Source: Polytrichum commune (lineage: Eukaryota; Streptophyta; Polytrichopsida; Polytrichales; Polytrichaceae). From it: 64,000 nt of DNA. The DNA lies in assembly GCA_950295325.1 (NCBI GenBank), contig OX485808.1, positions 35,794,527 through 35,858,526 of the forward strand. Reading direction: 5' to 3'. Below the pieces are notes generated by a model. It was given only the letters and a program-made list of their open reading frames with translations, searched no databases and was not told the origin of the DNA. Each line of letters opens with the position of its first letter. Within the stretch, counting starts at the first letter, position 1. This document shows positions 36,001 through 47,800 of this stretch, one piece after another. Both the position numbers and the translations under genes were made by a program.

Positions 36001-39000
36001 ACCATCGTTGTCAGGACATGTTAGAGTTCTCCGTAAAGTCCCTCAAAGAGAGACGAAATCGTGGGGTTTGATCCTTCTTTGAGAAAACTTCTCTATTAAG
36101 AGCTTACTTGCTCATCATGTATCGCAACCTATTTTGAAAGTCGGGTGAAATTTTTGGGACCTCCTTTTTCCACCTCTCAAACTTGGATAGAATTTTAGGA
36201 TCTAAGTAGGGGTATGCACATATGATGTGCTTTCCTAAATCCCATATCAGCCTACGCAAAGCTAGCTTGGCCCACCTATCTTAGTAGGATAAGCTAGAAT
36301 ACCAATTTTTAATAGCCTGACAACACTTCTTGTGTATAATTATTTAAGCATTAAGAAAACTTGGATGCCTTTGTGTCAATTCTCATAAACTCATGGTTTT
36401 GGACCAAACCCATGGTTTCATCTGCTTTACTTTTCCTACTAACAATTTTTGCACAAAAAGGTGACAAAAAAAGAGTGAACTTAAATCAAATTGAGAAGTG
36501 CAAGAGATTTAATGACCCATGAATAATTGACAACTAGATTAAGATAAAAATTTTGTTGTTGTTCTTATTGTTTTTTTGTGTCATTGTTTGTAATTCAATG
36601 TGGGTTGTGTGGGAAGGAGAATGGAGATATGCCAATGAAATGAGACCCCTAGAGGGATATGGTGGGGTCCACATCCACATTGGCCATTCAGAGGCACCCT
36701 AAATATGAGGTTATGGGAAATGGAGCTTCACAAAGCCGGCCCTAAATGGACAAATGGAAATTGGTGAGCTACATTTGTAGGGGGGCAACCACAAAACATA
36801 GGTCAAACAAAAAACTACTTCATGTCTTGTACCCTCCCAAGAGAATTATTCCACTGTTTTCAAGGGCATTAGCATTTCCATCATTAGTGTAAGAATTACC
36901 TAAGGTGTTGATGTATCTCTTCCTAAAGAATGAACTCGCGCTCCCACTAGCTCTAATTTCTCAATTCAACACAAAACTTATGAATTGCAAACTCCATGGA
37001 GTATGCAGTCAAATATATTGCCATCTTGTCCTCAAAAAGGTAGTTGAGCCTAAAAGCGACACTTTTAAGAAACATCCTTCTTACATCCCTCTTACACTAT
37101 TACTATGAATGGTCAACGTGTTGCTATTTTGTACTTGATGCCGCATATGATTAATGGTTTTCAACAATGACTTACACAATGACACCATTTCACTCACTTG
37201 TTGACATCTTAAGGATTAAAAATAGGGGTCGCCAAAGGGTTGGTGTTACTTTAAGACACTACTACCTTAAAAACATAAACTTGATGAAAACCAACAATTG
37301 ATATCCCCTAGCTACATTGTTTTGTCTAATTAGTGTGGCTTACCATTTGGAGCTACGTGTTGCTAAAACTTTTTTATTGAGAGAATCATATTTACCAACT
37401 AAGTTATATCGTATTCTTCGGTGTGGATACCAACTACACTAAACATGATATTTAGTATCATATGGTATTCAATGTCACTATGGTAACTTTTTGGATGACA
37501 CTTCTTATGAACAAGTAAACAAATATTGGCATGGACGAAGGATGAGTTCATCCCATTGGCCAAAAACCCTATCTTCTCTTGTCAGCAACTTGTGATGAAA
37601 TATTGCCATCGATGATTGAAGTTTGGATGAAAAATCACTCGGTAAGTGACAGGAATTGCAACAATGTAAATCTATAATCCCCAAAAAAATTTACAATGAA
37701 TGACAAATAATGTGGGGTTAACATTTAGTGTTGATGAAACGATACCGAGGCTTACAATTAGTATTGAGCAGGACAAATAGAATGGGTGACACGAAACACC
37801 ATATTTAGTGTACTTATGTTATCTGGATTACAAAATGATACTCTTAATAAAAATAAATAGTTATAGCAACACGCAACTCCGAATGATAAACCCACACTAT
37901 TTAGACCAAACATTGTCGTCTCTCTCTCCCTCCCGCGTCACTGAGGCACGGATTAGGGAGCCGGGCCTGTGGGCGGCTCCCACAATCTGAGCCGCTCACT
38001 TGGTAACATTCATCCAACGGTTGAAAAAATCCTAGGTGGCGGGCGCCCATGGTCGGGCACGGGTCCCAAACGCGGGCGGGTATGCAAGGTCCGGCACGGG
38101 TCCCGGAACACAGCCCCCCATTAACTGCGGTCCAAATTAATTGATGTCAAGTGAGGAGAGGGCATTAGAATTAATTGACATCAATTAATTTGGACCACAA
38201 TTAATGGGGAGCTGCGTTCTGGGACCCATGCCGGACCTTGCATACCCGCCCGCGTTTGGGACCCGTGCCCGACCATGGGCGCCCGCCACCTAGGATTTTT
38301 TCAACTGTTGGATGAATGTTACCAAGTGAGCGGCTCAGATTGTGGGAGCCGCCCACAGGCCCGGCTCCCTAATCCGCGCCTCAGTAACGCGGCTCTCCCT
38401 CTTCATGTTATTTTTCCCTATTATTTTCTGTCCTTGGTAAGCCACAAAACTACTCTTTGACTCGTTTGTTGGCGAATCTCTCTCTCTCTCTCTCTCCGCG
38501 CTTGCGCTTGAGCATGTTCCAACGAACCTGGGGTTTTTTCACATCGGTGTCCACGATCTCGCGAGGCTCCTCTTCGGCCCAGTCGTCCGGCTTCGTGGCA
38601 TCGGGGTCGGGTATTGTTTCTCGGTCGTCCCAGTCTGCGGGCCGCTTCTCGTCGGGATCCGGAATGCGAGCAGGGGCGACCACGGGTGGAACCACATCGT
38701 GATCGGAGAGGAGGTCCACCACCTTGGCGTCCGCTCCGTCGACCAGAATCTTCAAGGTGTTGTTGGGGTAGATGATCGCGGTGTACACGTGGGTGTGGAG
38801 GTCGATCGTCGGGAGCGGCGGGTGGGCGAGGTGGTGCTCCACGAAGCGCTTGCTGTGGGGATCCTTGAGCCGGAAAATGAAGTGCACTTTGTTGGTGCTC
38901 CCGCACTTGTCCGGCCCGAACATGATCGAGTACGGAGAGCCCTCATTGAAATCGATCGGCCTCCATCCGTTTCCCTGCAATGTTGTTGAACGTAGATTTG

Positions 39001-42000
39001 ACATTAACAAGAAGGGAGGTGGGTCTTACACGTTACTCTTCTTAATCGCACTCCTAGATTTGATGGGTATGTGGGTTTGGTGAAGATTTAAAAGAGCAAA
39101 GTTAACATCACAAAGACACATGTTTAAACGAGATTGAACTGCGTCTTCAAATATTAATAACTACTCTACATTCAATGATGAACACAATTGGGAGGACTTA
39201 TGTATCCAGTTTAGAGATCAACAAGCATGCACTTCTGATAACTATAACTAAATCAGGGGACGTTTGATGTTCAATCCTGTTTTTGTAGATGTTTCATCGT
39301 AGATTTGGCAACGCAACACAAAGTTTTGTTGTGTAAATCTAATTGGTGGAAGTTGGAGAACACGAAAAACGAATGAAATAGCACCCACGTACCTTAATGC
39401 CCAATGCCGACTTCTTGAGGAAGCGTGCTTAAATGAAAAGCATGCCACTTCGTCCATAAGGCTACTACCACTTATACTACTAGAGTGCTTTACATCAAGG
39501 ACCAATAAGGGTAGGTTTATGCACATCAATTCTTGCACCGGTTATGAAATATTATAGTATAGTATGCAACTATCACAAACTCACGCCACTATATTTATGC
39601 AAATTAAGTCTTTTCCACCCAAATCGAACTCGAGCACAAGATTTGGAATAGAGAGGCAATAAAACCCCCACTCCTCAAGCATCAACTTCCCTGTATAGTT
39701 GTGCCATCCACCAATTTGTGTTCTCCAGGTAGAACTTCAGCACATTTTCATGTGGTGGGGGATTGATATTTTTTGTGTTTGGGTGGTTTTTATCAACTTG
39801 GCTGGCATATGGAAGAGTGCTCTAACCTGGATTGGTCGTCCATCCAAAAGAGAAGCACCCTTCTTTTAAGGTGAATCCTCAAGACATAAGGTCCAAAAGA
39901 AAGGGGGGAAGAAAAGAGGAGGTGACTTGGTAATGTGTTGCACAATAGCAAATGTGGACTTACAGAAACTAAACCATCATTTAACATCCATTGAGCAATG
40001 CAAGCATGGTAAACTGGACCGCAAAGTTGGCACAAATGTTGGAATCAACGCATTCTTGGTGAAAGGCTTTAAAATCAAATCACATTGTCTTCTAATTTGA
40101 TTTTTTGAGTATCATGAAGCCCTTTATTGTTGTTACAAGTACACAAATTTACAACATGAAAGTGTTATCTTCAAGAAAATATTCTCTAGACACGTGGCTA
40201 TAAAATTTGGTTCCAAACGCATATTTCATGACCTTAAATATTTTGGACTTGATTTTTTTCCAATATTCCTTGAGTTCATGATGAACTTAGGTGCTCCATC
40301 AAACGAAATGTGAGAACATTATATTTAATATTTTAGCCTATTTTGTACAAAATTTCTCGTCCTAATTCAAATTACCTTTGCCATTTCAACCACATTTAGC
40401 ATCTTCCAAATTTGTATAAATCTTGAAAATGACATCTTTCTAATACCTTTTAGAGGAAAGGAAAAAAAAAGTGATTTTGATCCATCTATTATTGAACCTT
40501 CATAAGAAACATCAATAGTCTAGTTTACTATGCTTGCACCCAATGAGTTTCCTACACAATTAGCTTCTATCATATCAGTTTGAAATTTCAACACTCTTAT
40601 GTCAAAACATTTTGAGCTTGAAATTCAGATAGTCCACAAAGAACTAAACCACAAAGAAATCATTTTCTTTCTTCCTTTTGTTTCTTGGACTTTAATCACA
40701 GTCTCCTTGAAATTCGTCAAAATTTGGAGATGCTTCCAACTTGGCTTCATCGCTTACAAAACCCACCAGACGCAGGGCGCATGGACAACACATCGAAGAC
40801 TCAAAGTTGGACAACATCACAATGTGTGATTTCTACTTACAGAAACTGCCACCTTAAAACTTGCAAGTTTAAACTATGCACAGTGATGATAGATAGAGAA
40901 GTCTACAAATTATGGAAGTGAACCTGTGGAAGCAGAAATTTCAAGTAGGCACCTCCACACTCAAGCCCTTGTTGGAAACGCACGTCATATTGTAACACGA
41001 GTGTATCGGATCCCGGATCCACAATCGTAGGCAAGTCGATGGAAATCCCATACTTCTTCGCCCTCTCGCTTACCATGAGGCCATAGTCGGGGAGGGCATC
41101 ACTCTTTTCGTATTTCCATTTGCCTACATCAATCGACGGTTTCGATTTCATCAAAATTATAATGAACTTTGAGTGGGTCATCCTACATTACAACCCTATG
41201 AGTGAGGAAGTTTCAAAGTACACTCCAAACTCCATAATGTCACGCTTGTGGCAACCAAAGTGCACATGATATTCAAGAGTTTTGTAGTGTTGACATGGAT
41301 GCGTGATAAAAGAGAATTAGTGAAGCACGCGGCAATATGGGATAATACAAAGTCAACGCTGCAAAAATGACAATAAATATAATGATGACAATGTGATGCG
41401 TGCAAGCGTGTGGTTTGAATGCTTTGGTGGTTTATTTGAATGTCGAAACCCATGGTATATGAGAGGGAAACGTGACAATAAGGCGTGAGATTGAAACTTT
41501 GAACATTTGTTCCTTAGGGTTTCGGGATATAAGAGAAGGAGTGACATTAAGGAGGTTGATGTTATGGAGCGTAATGTGTACATTTATTCAACGTGAAGGC
41601 CAAGTTCTCTTTGTTAAGAAAAAATTGGTTAACAATGAGGAGCTACCAAATGTAGCTTGAATATGATGTTTCTTGAGGATATTCATGGGATACTGCCCCA
41701 CTTATGATCCGGCCCAAGAACATTCTGACCTCACATTGATTCATACTATGTTCAAAGTCCACCAAGCGTGTGTCTTCAAATTGATGGCATGGAAACCTTG
41801 TCAAGCAACATCAGAGAACATTGAACACCAATTTGGGTTGAATGATTGTGTACCTTTATAGTCTTTGTTTTTTGTCACGATCCAACGCCCTTTCCAAGTT
41901 TCTTGAAAAGAGTCGAAGAACACCTACGCCACAAAACCGAAGCAAGAAGAATTACAAAATATTTCCATACATTATCAGGATGTAATGATAAACGACTCCA

Positions 42001-42865
42001 ACAATCTTAAACTCACACCAACATGTTTATGCAAATCAATTCCTTTGCCACTTTCCCACTCAAATCAAAGTCAACTCCCAGTTCCGTAATCAAGAGTCGG
42101 TCAACTTCCCCATCCCCAAATCAAAAACATCAAGTTTCCCCTACAATTGTGCAAGCCACCGATTCTCGTACTCCAGGTAAAAATTCCTTCTCGTTAAGTT
42201 GAGAATTCTCATCTCATCAAACTGTCCTCACATAAACGAGCATTTTTGGGTTGATTCAATCCAAATGGGAATGCCTTTTGAGATTGCAGTGTATCCTGAG
42301 ATGATCGGTTCACCAACTACTTGTCCATCGAATAATTCACTTTTGGCTGTTAGATTATATCTCACTCAAGCCATTTCGTTCCATGGATTAATGGCTGAAG
42401 ACTGTGAATGACGCAGGAAAACCATCAAAGGTCTCATCATGAACCTCAATGGCATCAAGAGATTTCTCAAGCAAAAGAGGGGACACCTCATCATTCACAT
42501 AACTGATGAAGTAGAAAAACAAAACGCTCAAAGAGATTGATTGACCGGTGAGCAGTACAATATCTTTCGATGCAACAAGCGAGGCAATTTCATTTCATGG
42601 AACAAGACAACAATTTATGATGGGTCTCATCATGAACCTCAATAGTCTCAAAAGATTTCTCAACCAGAAGAGGATACTGCTCATCATTCAATTAACTGGT
42701 GAAGTGGAGTTTCATTTAATGCTCATAGAGCGAGAGAGAGATTGATTGATCGATTGATTGATTGATGAGCAAGTGTACAATATCTTTGGAGGCAACGGAT
42801 GCAGCTGTAAGCAGGAGCAACTCCAGCAACAGCAACATCCATGGTGCCAGCATCCGCCAAGCCAT
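33057..42865 (-). CDS. CNX: Calnexin, ER membrane lectin chaperone, seven exons
   Basis: Exons on the minus strand: 42865-42779, 41923-41854, 41123-40924, 38974-38528, 35868-35380, 33584-33459, 33239-33057; phases agree throughout and give 533 residues, normal for calnexin. Residues 1-26 are a signal peptide (MAWRMLAPWMLLLLELLLL). The lectin domain has VFFDSFQETWKGRW, GLECGGAYLKF and IMFGPDKCG. The P-domain carries four DPD..KP..W repeats (DPDEKRPADW, DPDATKPDDW, TDVKKPQGW, DPDQTKPQNW) and four NP repeats (IDNPKC, MNPNYRGKW, KNPNYQGVW, PNPAY). The membrane helix is about residues 441-464 (ALGIFGTIPLLIFSILYIIS); the tail is charged and ends RLRQRREL. Calnexin retains monoglucosylated glycoproteins in the ER until folded. 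The last two exons and the lumenal linker before the helix are less certain. Introns 2 to 5 contain many mobile elements. Confidence 0.85.
33632..33790. mobile_element. 159-bp hairpin element in calnexin intron 5
   Basis: Nearly palindromic: outer arms CATAACATTACTTA and TAAGTAATGTTATG, inner arms AGTGGGCCCTTGGAATATAA and TTATATTCCAAGGGCCCACT, with a short loop. Lies directly upstream (in gene direction) of calnexin exon 6. Confidence 0.7.
34387..34787. repeat. LTR-like direct repeat, copy in calnexin intron 5
   Basis: About 400 bp similar in direct orientation to 36022-36433; shared words include GGTTTGATCCTTCTTTGAGA, GCTAGCTTGGCCCACC and CCCATGGTTTCATCTGC. Confidence 0.65.
34948..35332. 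mobile_element. Harbinger-like element in calnexin intron 5
   Basis: Left end GGGTGAGTTTCCAAGTAGGC after TTA (34945-34947); right end carries the inverse of ATTTCCATGTAGGCCGCTCG, but the outermost bases are degraded so no target duplication is readable. It ends about 50 bp from the donor side of calnexin exon 5. Confidence 0.6.
36019..36444. mobile_element. LTR-like repeat in calnexin intron 4
   Basis: Bounded by TGTTAG and CTAACA, the inverted ends expected of a long terminal repeat. No 5-bp target duplication, primer-binding site or retroviral-type gene is visible, so a solo LTR is only a suggestion. Pairs with 34387-34787 across calnexin exon 5. Confidence 0.5.
37437..37810. mobile_element. 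TA-target miniature element in calnexin intron 4
   Basis: Left end CACTAAACATGATATTTAG, right end inverse CACTAAATATGGTGTTTCG; TA on both sides (37435-37436, 37811-37812). Similar throughout to 54798-55192. The ends also resemble CACTA transposons, but those make 3-bp duplications. Confidence 0.7.
37933..38392. mobile_element. Foldback (long-hairpin) Mutator-like element in calnexin intron 4
   Basis: Two arms of about 218 bp (37933-38150 and 38173-38392) are inverted copies of each other around a ~22-bp loop; termini CCGCGTCACTGAGG and CCGCGTTACTGAGG. The 9 bases CTCTCCCTC flank both sides exactly (37924-37932, 38393-38401). A 9-bp duplication is typical of Mutator-like elements. The arms are GC-rich unlike the surrounding introns. 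Confidence 0.85.
39600..39760 (-). repeat. Repeat with short coding-like tail, copy in calnexin intron 3
   Basis: Similar to about 42010-42190 in intron 1. Minus strand reads FYLENTNWWMAQLYREVDA then a stop; the other copy reads FYLEYENRWLAQL then a stop. Family not recognised; could be a captured exon end. Confidence 0.35.
41221..41578 (+). mobile_element. TA-target miniature element family, copy 1 (calnexin intron 2)
   Basis: Left end CACTCCAAACTCCATAATGT; right end inverse CACATTACGCTCCATAAC. TA flanks both ends (41219-41220, 41579-41580). 358 bp, no coding. Three more copies at 45190, 57548 and 57907. Confidence 0.75.
42010..42190 (-). repeat. Repeat with short coding-like tail, copy in calnexin intron 1
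   Basis: Counterpart of 39600-39760; both share GTGCAA/CA..CACC and CTCCAGGTA words in order. Confidence 0.35.
42741..42766. repeat. GATT tetranucleotide microsatellite
   Basis: Repeats of GATT with one interruption, in calnexin intron 1 about 15 bp from exon 1. Confidence 0.8.
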
Positions 42866-44804
42866 GATTCTTGAGAAATTTCTGAGGGATTCTGCGGCAG
42901 AAACGGAGGAAGCTGCTGGTTGCAGTCATTACAAAGAAATAATTAGGTTGCAACAACTTCCGAACATTTCTCCCACAGTTCCATGATGAATGAATGCCAC
43001 CTTTCGTCCACCAGGGCAGCATCACAGACTAAATTCCGGTAACTAACCAATTTGTTGGACCACAAGATGTAAAGTAATACTACTGGTCATCTGTTCATTT
43101 ATCCATGTGAGGCATTTATCACATGGAGGTTACCACACTCTGTCACTCTAGGGAATTAGTCAATTTGACACCATCCTGATGTATTTTTAGTCCTAGCAGC
43201 GTTTTGGATTCTTGGATTCTAAAATCAATTTCATTTCATTGCATGTGGGCACAAAATGGAGGGATAATGACTCCTAAGTAGGTTAGCTACCTTAACACTC
43301 AAAGGGAGAATGGAAGGTGGCCTTCATGTAGGTTAGGTTATAAGTCACAACAACACTTAAATGCTTGAGAAATGGAAGGGGTATAAGTAGTGTATTTTCA
43401 CTTGAATAGAATGAAATGATTTTGGAGTCCGGGAAGGCCGAAACTTATCTTTAATGGAGTTATGTAGGGACACTCCAACACAAAGTGTGCCTTATTTTCA
43501 ACTACTTTAAAAGAGTAAAAGTGACATAATCCATTATCTCTAGAGATACGTATAGTTGACCACCATCCAATTTTGATGGAAAGTGAATGACAACATCGGT
43601 TTGGCACCGGAACACTTCAATGCTTGAAAAAATGGAATGCAAAAAAGTTGGATAATTCACAGGCATGGGAAAGATGAAAGAGAAGCTTTCATCACGAGGA
43701 CTTCTCCATTGTATTTGTGCAATCACAAGCTTGGACTTGAGCCACGTGGCTTGAAAATACTTTTATGGTGACAAGAATACCTTGTGTTCTTTTGACAGGG
43801 GAGAGAGGGGACACTAGAAGGTAATCCCCAAACAAACTCAACCGCAATTGCAAGACCACGAACGGACAGAAATCTAAATGCAAAGTTGTTCTCACAAAAA
43901 CCAAGACTGTCTTCCATTCAAATTGATACAAAATTATGAGAGCTTGGTCCCCAAAAAGATTTCACATTCAACTGAGATATTGACAAATCTTCAATATCTG
44001 TCTGAACTCGTTGGTTTGGGGTTTGTCAGCAAAGCTTGGATTTTGCTGCATTGCTGCTTCTGTGCCCTGTTGAGGTCTTCCTATGCGAGATCACCTGCCT
44101 TTTGGCAATTGTCTGGAGTGGTTTTCAGTCTCCACTCTGACCAGCTCCTTGTTCAAACTTTACAAAAAAGACGAGAGAATCTCGATTTTCCTCTCAAGAT
44201 ATGTTTGAATCTCTAGGTTGCCACCTCCTGCAACCTTCTAATCTCCCCACCTTCCCATTGCTCACCTTCTACCTGCCCGGTGTATTTCACTATCACCAAA
44301 ATAAAACCCCAACGAAACGGGTCAACCCTTGAGACTTCCTTCAAGAACCTTAAAACAAGAAGTTTTGCCAACCCGAATCACTCCGCTCCGTTCCGAAGGG
44401 TTTGCATTTAATTTAAGGTCTTTTTGCAAGCAACGTATCCCAGTTTGGTGTGTATGCTACAAGCACTTGCAACAGATCAAAGAGCCTTGATCTTGTCACT
44501 TCACAAGAGCAATTGTTTCAACCTCCTGATCCATCCATCGTTTGGAGGTCTCTCTGGAAACATCAATTGTAAAAAATTTACAGAATTTGTAGAATACAGG
44601 ATTCGCAAGCCTCCACATCATCATGTCTGCCGTCACTGGGTCCCCCACACAGCCTTGGAAGATGGATCACTTCATTCTGATATTTGGAGTTGTACTGGTT
44701 TATTGGAGATGCTGCAACAAATATAATCGGCAGAACATGATTTTGGAGCACTTCAGTTCACATTTGCGAGTATTGTTGGTGAACTCAATTTTGTGACTTA
44801 TCAT
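42866..44804. other. Calnexin upstream region / neprosin downstream region
   Basis: Calnexin promoter and 5' UTR should lie above 42866, and the neprosin 3' UTR below 44805. Contains the LINE-like remnant at 43398-43720 and a ~120-bp piece (43266-43385) whose words AATGCTTGAGAAATGG and CTAAGTAGGTTAG recur, partly inverted, in neprosin intron 3 (47330-47700). No core promoter motif is claimed. Confidence 0.4.
43398..43720 (-). pseudogene. Decayed LINE-type reverse-transcriptase tail (zf-RVT-like)
   Basis: The minus strand encodes CHSLSIKIGWWSTIRISRDN then LCHFYSFKVVENKAHFVLEC P, the pattern of the region after the reverse transcriptase of many LINE-type elements (a G.W...P...R.C..C....VEDE.HF..ECP motif). 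Both characteristic cysteines are partly degraded (LCHFYS for LC..C). The upstream residues fall in a different frame, so at least one frameshift exists. No reverse transcriptase core is visible nearby. It lies between the calnexin 5' end and the neprosin 3' end. Confidence 0.4.
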
Positions 44805-47800
44805 CTAGCAGCGGCCACCATAGTAGAAGTAGGTGCCCCAGGTTTCGCTGTTCCCTGGAGTCACTGTGTAGCAGGAGGGGTTTGTGGTCACAGCCTGCAA
44901 ATCATACAAACAAACAAACAAACAATCAAACAATTATACGCATAATAAGTACAATGATAATGGCCGATACTCCCCAAAATGGGCCTCCCAATGCTTACTT
45001 TCCACCAATCTATAGTATTTGTGTAATCTCAACCAATCATATCAAGTTTCTCATCAAAAGAATGACATTCATGACTACGATGACTTCTATTCACTACGGT
45101 AGGACAAAAGTATTTCAACCCATACAGGCGTGATCCCGCCTTTGATGACGCATCAAACACTCTTTTGTGAAACCCTTGGAAATAATATATACTCTAAACT
45201 CCGTAATATCACGTTTGTGGCAACCAAAGTGCACATGATATTGAGTTATGTAGTGGTAACATGGATGCGTGATGAAAGAGAATTAGTGTAGCAAGTGACA
45301 TTATGAAATAACACAAAGTCAAAAATGTAATAACAACAAAAATTACACTGATGACAACGTGATGCAGGCAAGCATGTGGTTTGGATTCATTGATGGTTTA
45401 TTTTAATGTCAAAACCCATGATATATGGGAGAGAAACGTGACAAGGAGTGAGATTGAAACTGAGATCATCCGTTCCCTAGTGTTTCGGGATAGAGAAGGA
45501 GTGACATTAAAGAGGTTGAGATTATGGAGTTCAGAGTGTAATTTCCTCCGAGAATTTGTGTTGCGGGCATGGAAAATTGAGTGATGGTGCCCTCGACCAA
45601 TTACCTGCAAGTCACGGACATCGTGCAGTTTGTTGTCTGCCCGAACGTATTGAAGGTTTCGTTGGTACGCGGCCTTCTTGAAACCCAAAGTGGAGAGTTC
45701 ACCACTCCCCATGCTGGTGTTCGTGTTGCCGCTGCTACTTCCATGCGTATCGAAAATCTCACCCCCCCATTGAATCAAGTCACTCATGTCTCGCAACGAG
45801 TGGAACAGAGAGGGAGGCCAGTAGCCTACATACTCATTGTTGAACTCAAGCCACCAATTGCCCGACTCATCATCCTGCTTTCCAACATCCAGTTATCAAA
45901 GCTCAGTCAGGTACCTACTCCTGCTTTTCTCATCGCATGATATTCTAGGAGAAGTGGGCTGTTCAGAAATCTGTTTCTTTTAACCGACTTAGCTTAACCC
46001 TTAAAGGCCCGAGGGATGAAGCATTGTGCAAGATATATTCAATAACATTGTTTCCAAGCGTTTCTTGAGAATTTTTAACAAAAACTTTTAGCACAATCAA
46101 AGGATCACATCTATGCAATTTAAAATACAAGAATACTTCGGTTCTCCTATAATAAAATTAGAGGCAACATTTGAAGGTGTACTAATTTGATGAGAGATTG
46201 ATAAGATTGGTTGATATTACAAATACCATGGATTGGTGGAAAGCTACAAGCGTAATATGACCTTGAAGTGATGAAACTATCAAAATTCACCTTGAGATGT
46301 GAGCAACTTCATGAGGTAAAGAGGAAAAACATTCATTATTATTCATGAAATGTTTGGAGATGAATGCCATGAATGGTTACGAAGGAAGCAAAGAGGACGG
46401 AGTACCTTGAAGATGCGAAGTTTGAACTCATATTGTGACGAGTCTGCTTTTGACGGTGGAGCCAAGGATCCACCAAGCAATATCTTGTTGCTCACTTGAA
46501 TAAATCCCGGAATCCCAGCACCACAGTCTTGGTTCAGATTATAGCATCCTGTCTTGACATATCCATCACCCTGCAGAACAATGTATATTGTGGAGAAAAT
46601 CATGAGTACGGATGCATGACTCTCTTAAAAAAGTTGAGAAACAAGTGTAGCGATGCTGGAAAGTTCAGGTCTGATCGGGCATGCCTTGACCCACATTCAA
46701 TTTCCACATCATCTTTAAACAGGTTCCAACTAATCACATGATGACATGTGTCACGTAATCAATTTACACCTAACTTGACCTGCCCTCAGAGCACTCACAG
46801 TCCAGTAGATGAAAAGTCGCGGCCGTTTGTCTCCATAGAGGTCAGAGTACACCTGCCACGTAAATAATAGACAGAACTAATCAAAAAAAACATTGTATTC
46901 CAGACAGAAATTTGCAGGAAGTGATTGAGCTGCATGGATCCACAAGGACAGTGGAAGAGATTATTGAACACAAATTAGCTCCAAATTACCTGCCATCCTG
47001 CTTCCATTGTATTTAAAGCCCAGTCAACACTGCCAGGAGGATTTGAGAGACCCGTGTTCATGACCCAGAGCTGCGCAAGGCTGAAGTCACTGGGCTCCAC
47101 AAAAGGTTGCCACACATTGATGATGACTTCGGTTCCTTTGTAAGCTGGAGGCCGAGAGATGATTGTTGCCGTGTATGCATGCTGCAAGAAAAACTCAAAT
47201 TCTTGTGAGAAATGTAGCACAAAATGTGACAATATACCAAAACTTAATCCAACAGCAATATGGAGTACCTCTCTCCCATGCCACAGGGCTCAATTAGTGA
47301 AAACCTGTGGTTGTACTAGTGCAAAGGAGAATTCACTTGACGAAGGTTGTTCTCTACTATATGTGCACCCAACACAACCGCCTCCCATTTCTCAAGCATC
47401 TAACTGTTGCGGTGATTGAAATACTTGGGAGTCATTTTCCCTACTCCCTACAAGCAAATATCCACATGTTGGGTGCAAATCCACATATAAGTGTTGCAAC
47501 TATCCGTATGCTTGAGAAGTTCACCGGCATTTCCTTCCCATGGTTCACATGTTCAAATTAACTTGCGTTCCATAGATAATTGTTTGTTTCTTTACCTTTG
47601 TTGCCCCATTTTTTTCTAGATGTTGCAGTGGCTAACCTACTTGGTAACCCACCTTCTACTCAGAAACATTAAGTGTTGCAACAATGATTAACCTACTTAG
47701 TAGTATTTTTCCTACTCGTCACTACATGCACCTATCCACAGGTCGGTCCAAATGCAAATAACGCTTGCTTCCTCTTCCCGCGGTGAATCACCCGTTAATG

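Noticed and set aside
34387-36444. Complete LTR retrotransposon between the two direct repeats
   Set aside because: The interior holds a calnexin exon and a Harbinger-like element, no gag/pol, primer-binding site or polypurine tract.
38421-38989. Several overlapping frames on both strands
   Set aside because: All overlap calnexin exon 4, which carries the P-domain repeats on the minus strand.
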